Shown here piece after piece: positions 56,301 to 64,000 of a stretch of DNA of 64,000 nucleotides (the first letter of the stretch is position 1; each line of letters opens with the position of its first letter). Source of the stretch: Platycnemis pennipes (Eukaryota > Arthropoda > Insecta > Odonata > Platycnemididae). The stretch is taken from the NCBI GenBank assembly GCA_933228895.1, contig OW121848.1, positions 163,820,688-163,884,687 on the forward strand. Reading direction: 5' to 3'. The notes below the pieces were generated by a model, which saw only the letters and a program-made list of their open reading frames with translations, had not been told where the DNA came from and did not search any database. The position numbers and the translations under genes are program-made.

Positions 56301-59300
56301 CCACAGAAGGAAATACGGTGCAACTGGCACAGTGAGGGAAAATAGAATATAAAGACTGCCCTCTGAAGTCCAATAAGGAATTGGCCGAGATGAAACGAGG
56401 ATCTTTTGAAGCTAGAAGATGTGTGAAAGACAACATTGATGTAGTGAAGTTGGTGGAAAAAGCAGTTATATCAGCTATACCATCATTCCACGATATATCT
56501 CCGTTATCTGGTGGGGGCAGATTCTCTAAAAGTGAGAAAAAGAGAATCCTTGTGCCACGACCCGATAGTTTTGGAAAATATAATGCATATATGGGGGGCA
56601 CCGATCGAATGGACTGGAATAAATATATTCCTTTTGCGTGTAGGTGTTAGGGGAAAGAAATGGTAGTGGCTCATTTTTACGCGGAGACTAGATGCAATGA
56701 TGCACAGTGCATGGTTGTTGATGAGGAAGTCAGGAAGAGGTACAATCCTGCTAGAGTATCATCGGGCAATTGTGCAGACATATCTGGAAAGATTATCCCA
56801 GAATCTGTGGGACGTGCATCTGCATCTAGAGGACATGAAACTGGAATGATTTTAGTAAACTCATCATCAGATAGCATATTATTTTCAGTAGATTGCATTT
56901 GATTGCTATCGGTCAATTTCCTTTCCAGTGTCTCTGATGAAGTAAGGTCCGATGGGTACAACTACCTCAGGAAATCCATTCCCCCACGGCGGCATGAAAA
57001 TTGCACCAGTAGGACATGAACGGAATGTTTGAAATCTAACTTAGGATTATGTATTGTTTTGCGCCATTCCATTTCTGGAGTGATTTATGTAAGCCTTGAA
57101 ATGAACTTTTATTTACCTAAGGCAAATTTATATTTTAAATTATTGTTACGATGGTAATAATTGTTTGCATATTTATTGGTATTTCAAGGACATTAAATGT
57201 TAAAAATTAATATTCGGTTGATAAAATATAAAATACGAAGCATTTTCAACAGCTAAAGTTAATTTTCAGGATATTCTCCTGACAGAGATTCGGGGGAAAA
57301 CGTGAATTCTGATAACGTAAATACGAGGTTCTACTGTACCATATTCTCAAAGGTGATCACTTATATAATATACGTATATAATACAGTTGAGCACCCTTAA
57401 TCCGGGAACCCCTAATCCGGGAGCACCTATAATCCGGCAATTTTGCCATGACTATCGGGTACTTAGTGGAAAATGCCGAAACGTTTTTAACCGGAACATT
57501 GCTTCATAACCTGCCGAGATATTATTCTTATATTAATACCGAGATACCATTCTTAATGTTAATTTTCCCATTTCGAGAATCAGAATAATTTAAACATATT
57601 AATTTCTGGTACTTCGCCTACACTGAAATTATTCTGGAACTTGAAGTAAACAAAAATTTGACGACATCGCTGAGACGGAATACGACTAATTTACAGATCG
57701 GCCACTTTCAATGGTGTGCGCATTTTTGATTGAACACTAGACGTAATTTGATAAAATTATTGGTTATATTCTAATATTTCACGCAAAACATGTCTTATCC
57801 ATACAGTTGTGGCAACAGCAAAAAATGTTAACCATCGCAGAAAAAGTACAAGTTGTGAAAAAGCTTGATGCCGTTGCATCAGTAAAGCGTTTGACTGAAA
57901 CATACTATGTGGGATCTTCAACAATACAGCACATTAAGAAGCTGAAAGAGTAAAATCATCAAAATTTTACTGTTAAAGTGACACGAAGAAGTAGATAACA
58001 GAGAGAAAAACTATGAAAGAAGATTTAAGTGCTGATTTAGATAGCCTGGTTTAGATTGCGTCGGAGTGAAGGCCTTAGTTAGTATTTCTGGCCAAATGCT
58101 AATGGAGCAGGATAAACTCTTTTAGAAATAGACGTGATCAATCCAAAAGACGTGATTCGGGAAATTTCACGTGCAGGCAATGGCATTTCACCATCCGTTC
58201 TAAAAACACGCGTGGTTTAAATTGTGGACTGCTTTAAGGTTTGATATGGACGAAATAATTGGGGATTTAAAAAATTTCATGTTTCTGAGGATAAAAATAT
58301 GATGATGGAGTTTGCAAACATCATCCATAACCCTGAATTAAAGGAAATGGAATTGGTAAATTTAGACGAAAAGATAGTTAGCGGCCACGATATTCTCACC
58401 ACACCACATATCATAGATGATGAAATCATTGAAATGGTAATTAATAACAATAAATCCGAGTGGGGATGACGATGATCAGCCTGAAATTGTTGGAGGAAGA
58501 CTACTCTTGATGATGGTCTTCAAAGAATAATCCAGTCCGGTCGCCCGCGGTGACATAGTGATGGGCGGCCACGACACTCACGCGTTGGCATCGTGCTGAA
58601 TCAGCTGATAACAAATCAAGGGCGGTATGAAATTATGTTACGCAAAGTGCAGCGTAAGAAATATCAATTTTTATACCCTTTTCCAATAACAATATGAAAC
58701 TTTTACATGTGCAGCAATATGCACAATGCTTAGATACCGTTATTTTCACTCACTTCGCAACTTCGATAATTTTAAACAATAACTTTGTGTATTAAGAAAG
58801 CATTTCTTTCTGATTATTCTAAGTAAAAATTTTTACAATAATGTTCAGTAAATGGCAAACGAATATATTTTGTTATAAATAATTGACTCCTTTCAATGAA
58901 AACATCCCAGACGTAAGAAATAGACTAGTTGCCATGCATGACCCATAGTCCGGCAAAATCCCTAATCCAGCATCACTTCGGTCCCGAAGTGATGCCGGAT
59001 TAAAGATGCTCAATCTTCTGTGCCGGATTAAAGATGCTCAGAAAAACGGTACAGAAAAATGAAAGATAAATACCATACAGAAGCCTGTTTCAACATACAA
59101 TTATGAGACAAATATCTTGTGCTCACAGAGAATAATTTTACACACCTAATTCATGGATAACACTTTAATGGCCAAGAATAAGAATTACCAATTGTTTCAG
59201 TTTCCCCTTGCAATTGCAAGACTAAATGCTCCAGCCTTTGCTTTTCCTCAGTAAGGGTAGCCAGCTCTTCCATAGTGTAACGAAAGCGTTCCTGGAGCTT

Positions 59301-61775
59301 TTTCACAGCTTCTGTTTCTGTCAGAGATTGGTCTCCTCCCTCAACGATCACCCCTTCACTCTCTGCACTGCCATCACGGCATTCTGGCATAACTTAAAGG
59401 ACAATGAAACAGAAATACATGCAATTAATATCCCTTCCTCATTCTACACTTACATGTTTTTTTCGTGATCTCTCGAAAAGCTCGTGAAGCCCGAAAAATC
59501 TTGGACACTTGGGGTTCATTTTCAATTATTTACGTAATTCATTAGGTTGTTATATCACTTCATATGAGATATTGATCCCTTGCACTGTTTTTGATAACTA
59601 GGTGTTGGGCCCCCGTTTAATGCTATTATGTCGCTTTTGCTGATGAAATCTTCACACTTCCTAACGTAAGTGCCCTAAGTCAGTGAACTTAATCTTGCCC
59701 ATTGTGTCTGGTCCACTCCCAACCATCTCCTCTCTCACAAAATTAATTATCTGTTGAAGCAACACTCCAAGTTTACTCCAAAGTATGGAGTAAAAAATTC
59801 CCATGAATTTGCTAAGACATTATCAGACAAAGTGTTATCCTCCAAGAGCCTCATGGTTTCCTTTGATGTGAAGAATCTATTTACAAGTAGTGTTCCCAGG
59901 GCCAAAGCTCTAGCCCTGGCCGAGATCGCTCTCATGAAAGCGGGAGCACCAGCCCCAAGCAAATTGTGTTCCCTTCTGAAAATGTGTGGATTCATATTCC
60001 ACGGGAAGTACTATCATACATTGCTATACGATCTCCCCTCTGCACTATTCTTGCTGACATTTTTATGGACAATTTGGAGCGCTAATTTTCTCGTCAACTG
60101 AACATCTCACAAAAAGTGTACTTGATTGGAATAGTTATGTGGACAACGTGTTTTGTGTGCGGACAGGGACAGGAAGACAACTAGATAAATTATTTTATTC
60201 CTCCTTAATTCCCTAGACAAGCAAATGCAATTTACCAGTGAAATGGAAAGTGAAAAGTAATTGTCTTATCTGTCCATTACAGTCGTGAACAACAGGTTTG
60301 ATTTCGCAATTTTTAGGAGTGTCACACGGACCAAGTGACACACGCACACTCACGACACCAGATTTCACAGAAACTGTCAACATTCCACTCCATGATACAC
60401 AGACAGTGCACCATTCCCAAGCCTGGTAGAAACAAAATGAAGCAGTTATGCACAATCAAACAACTATATATCAGCAATGGCTACTCAGGTTACGGTGGGA
60501 CACAGGAGGTAGAATCTGGTCCAAAGTGGAGGAGAATATCCTTCCTTGGTAAAATCTCCCCAAAAGACAATGGCTCCTACCAGAAGGAGAAGTAAGGGCT
60601 GCCTTTTACAACAGTTCCACTCTAAAAACATAGTTGTGTCCAACAAAGAGATAATAGACAAGCTAGAGCAAAGCGGAGTGTATGCTGTAAAGACTGGCAG
60701 ACCTTTCCACACCAGGGTCAAGGAACATGAAGCCAGCTTTAGAAACAGAAACGATGCCTCACAGTTTGCCAAACACCTAGTGGAGAACAACCACTGGATT
60801 GATTCCATCCCTCAAACTTTACATGTTGAGAAGAAAGGGAGGAGGTTGGACACTCTAGAAGAATTGGAAATTTTGTGCTGTGGAGGGGCAATTATTAATG
60901 AAATATTGTACCATACCCTCTCACCCCCTCTCCACTTCCCACACCCGACCCTTGGTTACCCACCACTATATCTCCCGTGCAGTGACCTCCCCAACCCTCC
61001 CAGGCATTGACTTTGGTCTTACCGCGAATTCCTCTTTACCTCTTATATAAATTACCTCTCCCTCCCCCACCAATCCTTTCTCACCCCTCCATCCCCACTT
61101 TTGCTTATACATTTTGTGACCATTTCGAGGAAACTTCACCAGATGATCCTGCTCTGTGGTGAAACTTGGGCCGTGCAATGAAAAGTTTTTACGTGGTTTT
61201 CTTTTCATATCTTCATGATGGATAAATTCCACACAGCCTGAAACTATGACCTAAATTTTGCGAATTCGAATATAGAAGTTTGTAACACCAAGTTTATCCT
61301 GTAGCTTTTCTGTTCCCATAAAAGTACCAACATTAAATTTTTACATACTTCTTCCTCCTTCAATCCTTTATAATTTTGAGCCAATGTTTTGTAGCCAAAA
61401 GAAAAAATTATAATGATTATAATGGAACAAAGTATCAGATCATCTTTCTCTTGAACAGTATTCCAATATTAAAAACATGTTACAACAATAGGACATCATG
61501 ACTCACATTCTATACAAGCCAAGTAATACAGTAAACACTGATTGGAGAAATAGGCTCTCTTGAACATTGTCACTATTTATTTACTCCTTCAGAATATCTT
61601 ACCATGTTCTTTACCTTCATCATGGGGCCCAGAAGAAATTTCAATGCCAGTTTCTTTTCTTTCCTGTAAACTAAGCTCATTCAACAGATGATCTTTCTCC
61701 TGTTCAACATCTCTGATTTTAGATTCAAGCTCTGCAACAATTTTCCTTTGGCCCTTTTCCATATCTTGTTTCGTC
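44168..61775 (-). CDS. GOLGA2: Golgin subfamily A member 2 / GM130 (partial, last four exons)
   Basis: GM130 is a cis-Golgi coiled-coil tether that binds GRASP65 and p115 and helps capture vesicles and organise the Golgi. Four minus-strand exons join in phase with GT-AG sites: 61775-61603, 59383-59189, 54232-54050 and 44379-44168, giving about 253 C-terminal residues. They contain two coiled-coil stretches, the golgin signature EEKQRLEHLVLQLQGETETI, then GEYVALYQTQRG, a charged heptad region and AAQIMALLSEIG. The protein ends in CPWCSGQLLTV with a hydrophobic C-terminal valine suited to a GRASP PDZ domain. The first exon here starts in mid-codon after TTTGTAG, so the N-terminal half lies beyond 64000. 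The 9.7-kb last intron and the two before it are loaded with transposons. The CxxC tail differs from the mammalian GM130 end as I remember it. Confidence 0.9.
44380..45345. other. GOLGA2 last intron, 3' part
   Basis: No exon or clear element was seen. Confidence 0.4.
45346..46410 (-). pseudogene. piggyBac-type transposase, decayed
   Basis: Through several stops the minus strand reads PRFHFEGNTSLDLNLDPECD, ALKYFELF, then FIGEHGLYLLLHF, ARQCPRADL, GSTYLYFVNNAD and LNKIWQVHQKLEDKFKALY, ending near 45346. The KIW/LxxKFxxxY block just before the first catalytic region marks a DDE_Tnp_1_7 (piggyBac) transposase. At least six in-frame stops and shifts are present. Confidence 0.72.
46411..47519. other. 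GOLGA2 last intron, unassigned
   Basis: Overlapping open frames on both strands at 46411-46811 have no recognisable domain and probably belong to the upstream end of the piggyBac copy. Confidence 0.35.
47522..49015 (+). mobile_element. pogo-type element, TA target, remnant DNA-binding domain
   Basis: The ends CCGTATTTACTCGTGTAAGC and its near-complement are inverted, flanked by TA at 47520-47521 and 49016-49017. Plus strand 48211-48345 encodes IISDAEKVENRAAGRKYGVS E, resembling the helix-turn-helix YAEEHGNRAAGRKFGVSE of pogo/Tigger-like transposases. The frame ends soon after, and no DDE domain follows in this 1.5-kb copy. Confidence 0.82.
49430..49671 (-). pseudogene. piggyBac transposase, segment downstream of the hAT insertion
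   Basis: The minus strand reads LKNKFQTVSMPRKQVSFVEF, LQLWKGRLSWKHYIPMKTFQ and FAIKMFVLFD, the piggyBac block around the first catalytic Asp (expected VDESLL.WKGRL). FVEF replaces the D-E-S, so the active site is lost. It continues the frame that stops at 53384 on the other side of the insertion. Confidence 0.82.
50310..51209 (+). CDS. LINE ORF1 protein (PHD-like finger, coiled coil, C-terminal domain)
   Basis: The open frame runs without a stop from 50310 to 51209. The N-terminal CKICSKLV...CSDCGNKFHGNC... WRCSEC is a PHD-type C4HC3 pattern. A coiled coil follows (about 50590-50830, LFKDIKADLKSTEANLGDSI), then LANSVEIHGYPLQKNEDLPS and RRDFSTRHLNLDVTPTPLYI NEAL, the C-terminal domain found in many insect LINE ORF1 proteins. 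No ATG precedes the finger, so the true start may have been lost. As a nucleic-acid chaperone of its own element it has no cellular role that I can infer. Confidence 0.78.
   Translation, partial: PTFRVTEISSCKICSKLVRNTVLLECSDCGNKFHGNCLDNPLTKQDTEAIKASKQVWRCSECTVVRRSSMNSESTCAPIKSASHSFPSDAVLDLFKDIKADLKSTEANLGDSINKLYDRLNDLSSVLETHSKRFDECFARMDLLESENRSLKKQIALLAKQSDDLEQCSLANSVEIHGYPLQKNEDLPSIISNNGAELGVIVKADDIDSCYHFKPKSESGQCGIHVKFLRQHIKEDLLAKRRVRRDFSTRHLNLDVTPTPLYINEALCPGRRKVLHAARAVKNEKGYKYLWIRGGKVLM
51278..52249 (+). CDS. LINE ORF2, apurinic-like endonuclease domain
   Basis: 323 intact codons. Motifs are VHQNIRSLTSNFDLFETYL (N of the first metal site), LSEIWV (catalytic Glu), GVIVYV, LIALYRD, VIGDVNINI (D-x-N), and ITDHSLIRCS (the final D-H). 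These are all the signature residues of a LINE endonuclease. A stop at 52247 separates it from the RT frame, only about 60 bp further. Confidence 0.85.
   Translation: MSDYTNIKLFHSSILCIVHQNIRSLTSNFDLFETYLHGLSYLQSIIILSEIWVCEHELHHYKLKGYKYFAQFSSSSRARGVIVYVQSTIDCYSNVIQAVTADFVQVTLKLEKFELQLIALYRDQNFPMAQFLSEFEPLMHSLKGNIIVIGDVNINIMVPSNDSDHHLNLMSSLGLACLIDSPTRVTGHSATCIDHLFARLYKMSTHDLQIEVLHEAITDHSLIRCSICVKEPLCKEKLTTTPAKTKIDYEYFKIKIAEVDWSPVVNEVDASKTFSLFHDLLIGAISASRIEVNNYDTRKKLKPWITSHLLNLIERKNYLLKKQ
52312..52884 (+). pseudogene. LINE ORF2, N-terminal reverse transcriptase only
   Basis: The frame encodes WKILKEISGRIPLSPHEI, SFPASKAPGYDNVNSELLKL and VVVMPLYKKGDRSSILNYRP ISLL, RT motifs 0-2, then stops in TIKEI. 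The catalytic YADD motif and everything after it are missing. Confidence 0.85.
53384..53700 (-). pseudogene. piggyBac transposase, segment upstream of the hAT insertion
   Basis: Minus strand 53666-53384 reads GEMIVFLGLLTLMGIIQKPS, LRMYFSRQHTLETPFFPYVM, SEERFSLLTKFLHYVD and RDPKLYKI, the N-terminal half of DDE_Tnp_1_7 (KP.LxxYWS... M...F..L...LHF.D...). The insertion splits the gene immediately after KLYKIV. The region 53700-54049 to the right has short frames I cannot align. Confidence 0.82.
54050..54232 (-). CDS. GOLGA2: GOLGA2 exon (GEYVALYQ block)
   Basis: The exon encodes GEYVALYQTQRGLLRQRARE followed by a Lys/Glu-rich coiled coil. The acceptor AAACAG completes a Gly codon with the previous exon. 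The donor AGAG|GTGAGT joins the terminal exon 9.7 kb away. Confidence 0.93.
54233..54945. other. GOLGA2 intron, nothing firm
   Basis: Around 54770-54850 a GAGTCAAACC...CCATGAGACCACC stretch resembles a degraded minus-strand tRNA-SINE. No exon. Confidence 0.3.
54948..55354. repeat. Inverted repeat with doubled GGTACC, next to TTAA
   Basis: CGCCTAGCGGTACC at 54952-54965 and GGTACCGCTAGGCG at 55341-55354 are perfect complements, each followed inward by a second GGTACC. TTAA (54948-54951) borders the left arm, as for piggyBac; the right border is CTTC. It lies just before the piggyBac gene remnant at 55600 and may be its left terminus or a MITE. Confidence 0.65.
55600..57020 (+). pseudogene. piggyBac-type transposase, decayed
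   Basis: The plus strand reads LVFDGEVIFHLVLE, NKYALFCKCTNPNITPEEVK and VFVAVLFLRGQNTVP (N-terminal block). After a frame-broken middle it continues LAEMKRGSFEARRCVKDNID, RILVPRPDSFGKYNAYMGGT DRMDWN (the C-terminal YMGG-D motif) and SDEVRSDGYNYLRKSIPPRR. It belongs to a different piggyBac subfamily from the copies at 37640, 45346 and 49430. Several stops lie in the catalytic region. Confidence 0.8.
57384..59040 (+). mobile_element. Tigger/pogo-like element, about 1.66 kb
   Basis: It starts CAGTTGAGCACCCTTAATCC after a TA at 57382-57383. Plus strand 57826-57954 encodes MLTIAEKVQVVKKLDAVASV KRLTETYYVGSSTI, the CENP-B/Tigger N-terminal helix-turn-helix. It then reads LSADLDSL and decayed DDE sequence to about 58500. 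The right end shows the terminal unit GCCGGATTAAAGATGCTCA twice in tandem (ends at 59019 and 59040). The exact right border is unclear. Confidence 0.8.
59189..59383 (-). CDS. GOLGA2: GOLGA2 exon (golgin signature)
   Basis: The exon encodes an acidic linker and then LQERFRYTMEELATLTEEKQ and RLEHLVLQLQGETETI, the most recognisable GM130 block. The acceptor is ATGCCAG and the donor ATTG|GTAATT, phase 1. Confidence 0.93.
59620..61260 (+). mobile_element. Penelope-like retroelement, RT and GIY-YIG parts
   Basis: Plus strand 59780-60080 encodes HEFAKTLSDKVLSSKSLMVS FDVKNLFTSSVP (RT motif A, F-D-V-x-x-L-F-T), then LCSLLKMCGFIFHGKYYH. 60600-60900 encodes AVKTGRPFHTRVKEHEASFR, AKHLVENNHWIDS and EKKGRRLDTLEELEIL, the GIY-YIG nuclease with VYIGxTGR shortened. 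The YADD segment is deleted between about 60080 and 60600. At 61140-61165 CAGATGA ... GAAAC recalls the hammerhead-type core. It sits in a GOLGA2 intron, antisense. Confidence 0.85.
61603..61775 (-). CDS. GOLGA2: GOLGA2 exon (coiled coil)
   Basis: The exon encodes KQDMEKGQRKIVAELESKIR and DVEQEKDHLLNELSLQE, a coiled-coil stretch, then an acidic linker. The acceptor is TTTGTAG. The donor is CATG|GTAAGA at 61602; an alternative GAAG|GTAAAG at 61614 gives the same phase. Confidence 0.8.
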
Positions 61776-62093
61776 CTACAAATGAGGATTCAAATTAAAA
61801 ACAGGCATGTAGTACTTACAAACCACATTATTAGCAAACCAAATTTTAATATACCCATAACATAAAATCAAAAATATATCTGGTTCTCTATGTTCAACAG
61901 TGTTTTTAAATGCATCATTTTTCTGTAGACTATGTACAAGATTCACAAGTGTTAACTAACATAGCAAGAGATGATAAACATTATTCTCAAACAAAATTTT
62001 ACTCTCAATACACATATTAATCAACTGTAGCATCCACTCTTACATAAGTAGGGATCTCATATTACATATATGGAATATTTATATTAACCCTTA
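61776..62093. other. GOLGA2 intron, nothing recognised
   Basis: AT-rich intron following the acceptor at 61776. No exon seen. Confidence 0.4.
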
Positions 62094-62097
62094 GATG

Positions 62098-62396
62098 CGC
62101 CAGGTTCCCATATATCGCCTTCCCATATTTGCCTTTAAAAGCTCAAGGTGCCCATATATCATCAGCTCTAGTTACAAAAATTTTTTGCACTAAATATTTT
62201 GTATAAAATTATTTTTTATTTGGACATATCCAATAAATTATTAAATAGAAACCAAAATATGTTTTCCATTTTCAGTTAAAATTTCAATATCCTTCACCCA
62301 AAAACAGACTAACAAAAATTATTTGCTTCAAATTTGAAGAAATAAGGTATGATTTTTTTGGGCTTGAAAACCAAAAATGGCGTGAGTGCAAAAGGG
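62098..62396. mobile_element. piggyBac-type MITE, 299 bp, TTAA flanks
   Basis: TTAA stands at 62094-62097 and 62397-62400. The ends begin CCCTTAGATGCGCC and, inverted, CCCTTTTGCACTCACGCC. The CCCTT start and the TTAA target are typical of piggyBac-type MITEs. The arms match over only a short length. Confidence 0.6.
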
Positions 62397-62400
62397 TTAA

Positions 62401-64000
62401 GATCAAAATGGCTACACCAAAGGGAGAAAAAAACTTTCCCGACAATTGGAGCTATCACTATCGCTCGGAGAGAAAATCGGATGCCTTTCTGACGGTATAT
62501 TATTCTTTGGTCTCAGCCACCACGAGGGAATTTCAAACACGGTAAAGTGATGGAATCATGACCCGAGTATATGATGGAATGTGACCGGCAGCTTGCCTGC
62601 CCCGAGCTGGAAACGCATTGGTGTCCAGAAAGGACGCATATTATTCCTTGCATGCATTTTAAACGTTCTATTTAACTGTCTCGTTCTCACTGAACTTTCC
62701 TCCTCATTCTCCGTCTTTCCTATCTTTTTCTTTTAGGGCTCATTCTGGCAAGGTCCTGGTATTCACTAGGTGCCCACTTCCTCGCTCTCTTTCTCTCATT
62801 TGAAAAAGTTAAAAAAAAACGAGCTTGAATATTTTCCGCGTCCTGATAAACCATTGAATCACTCCGTTAATATCAGTAGGGAGTGGTCAAGCTGTAATAT
62901 AACTGACTGGTAAAACGAAGTTTTGAAATTGAGACCTGAAGATAGCGAATATTATCCGTTCATCTTTTTGTTATTTTACGTAAGCACTATATACATATTT
63001 TATATTTATATCCAAGACACATTAGAGGAATATTATGCAATTTTTTACACTAGACAATTCTTCTCTTTCACCATGGAAAGTTTTGTCTTTCAAACAAATT
63101 TGGAACTGATCTCATGATAGGTGGATGGTTCTATATTCTACTCAATTGCTTTCGGAAAGGGAGTCGTATTTCGCTGCTTAAAGGGATATTCTCCGGGAGA
63201 GTAGGTAAAGAAACCCTTATTATGTCCAGCTCTTTGTCTGCCTCTCTAACGGCTTCCTGAAAAATTTCTGCCCTTCCTGAGCTAGGTTTGAGCGAGAATA
63301 TTATTTCACTTAACTTTCCCGGGATTACTACCGTGTCTTTCTACTTTGCTTATCAAATACTGCCAGCTATCGTGCAAGGTATCTACATTGTGGGGTCGTA
63401 AAATATTTAGTAGGAAGATCATCATTCGTTCATTCTTATAAAGAGGCCAATGTGCAATATTCAGGCCGAACGGCGACTCTTTGAGGCCTACAACCTTATG
63501 ATAATGGGTATCCAATTTTCTTTTTGTTTTCCAACATTGTGAATTTGAGATACTTTGAAAATACATTGCTGGAGAAAATTGAAGTTTTAACTCCACTTGA
63601 ATTATTGTATGCGTTGTTTTCTCAATGAAACTAACAGCTCAAATATTTTCAAGATACTCATTTTTCAATGATTTTTCATTGCATGTGTTTAATTAATTAC
63701 TCATTATGGAATATCTCCCTGGATCATCTCCTACAGTGAAAGTACTCTCTGGTCACTAAGGCGTCACCGAAACAGACTCAGTTATCCGGAATCGACAGAA
63801 TTTCTTTTGGAGTGACTTTTGATCAGGCGATGATGATGATCACACAAAGCAAAGTCGTCTTCTGTGAAATTCTCTCCAAAGGTAACAAAATCCCATTAGA
63901 TCCCAAAGCTACATTACAGACTTGTGGACTAATCATTAATTTTACGAGTTAAGGGCAAATGTAGAACATAGGGCCACAAGAATAAACAACTATGAACATC
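62401..64000. other. Right end of window, no gene recognised
   Basis: It should lie in a GOLGA2 intron. Short open frames (63306-63596 minus, 62923-63117 plus) show no known domain and no golgin-like coiled coil, so the next upstream GOLGA2 exon is probably beyond the window. Confidence 0.35.

Overview
The window is eukaryotic and most likely from an insect or another arthropod. It is AT-rich and intron-bearing, with short coding exons bounded by GT-AG splice sites inside kilobase-scale introns, and most of the rest is transposable-element debris. The elements are typical of arthropods: Penelope-like elements, RTE- and CR1/jockey-like LINEs, piggyBac, hAT, pogo/Tigger and tRNA-derived SINEs. 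There are no bacterial-style operons, no CRISPR array and no rRNA.

Three cellular genes can be assembled exon by exon with matching splice phases. (1) POMT1/rotated abdomen, a protein O-mannosyltransferase, is on the minus strand. Its first five coding exons lie between 20887 and 5051, and the rest continues off the left edge. (2) WRNIP1, an AAA+ ATPase with a UBZ4 zinc finger, is on the plus strand in eight exons from 21857 to 34825 and appears complete (514 residues). It is divergent from POMT1, with 969 bp between the two start codons. (3) GOLGA2/GM130, a cis-Golgi coiled-coil golgin, is on the minus strand. Its last four coding exons lie between 61775 and 44168, and the N-terminal part is beyond the right edge. 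WRNIP1 and GOLGA2 are convergent. The three genes serve unrelated processes (ER glycosylation, replication-fork maintenance, Golgi tethering), so only a shared POMT1/WRNIP1 promoter region suggests any coupling.

The introns and the 34.8-44.2 kb intergenic region are filled with transposons, region by region. 1-5 kb: a Penelope-like palindrome and a GIY-YIG fragment carrying a 608-bp Tigger MITE. 5.7-9.8 kb: a hAT fragment and a CR1/jockey-like LINE. 13-19.5 kb: RTE-type fragments, a Penelope fragment and a hAT remnant. 24.5-27.3 kb: a long antisense RTE-type element in WRNIP1. 30-33.5 kb: RTE fragments and a Penelope segment duplicated exactly in tandem. 36-44 kb: hAT MITEs, a SINE and a deleted piggyBac. 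45-57 kb: three piggyBac loci, one split by a hAT-like element that itself contains a LINE, plus a pogo-like element. 57.4-62.4 kb: a Tigger-like element that looks like the parent of the 608-bp MITE, a Penelope-like element and a piggyBac MITE.

I do not see an obviously new defence or metabolic system. The best leads are the three-level nested transposon at 49.4-53.8 kb, the parent/MITE Tigger pair, the hammerhead-ribozyme-like cores in four Penelope-type loci, the exact 852-bp tandem duplication, and the CxxC tail of GM130, which resembles Golgin-45.
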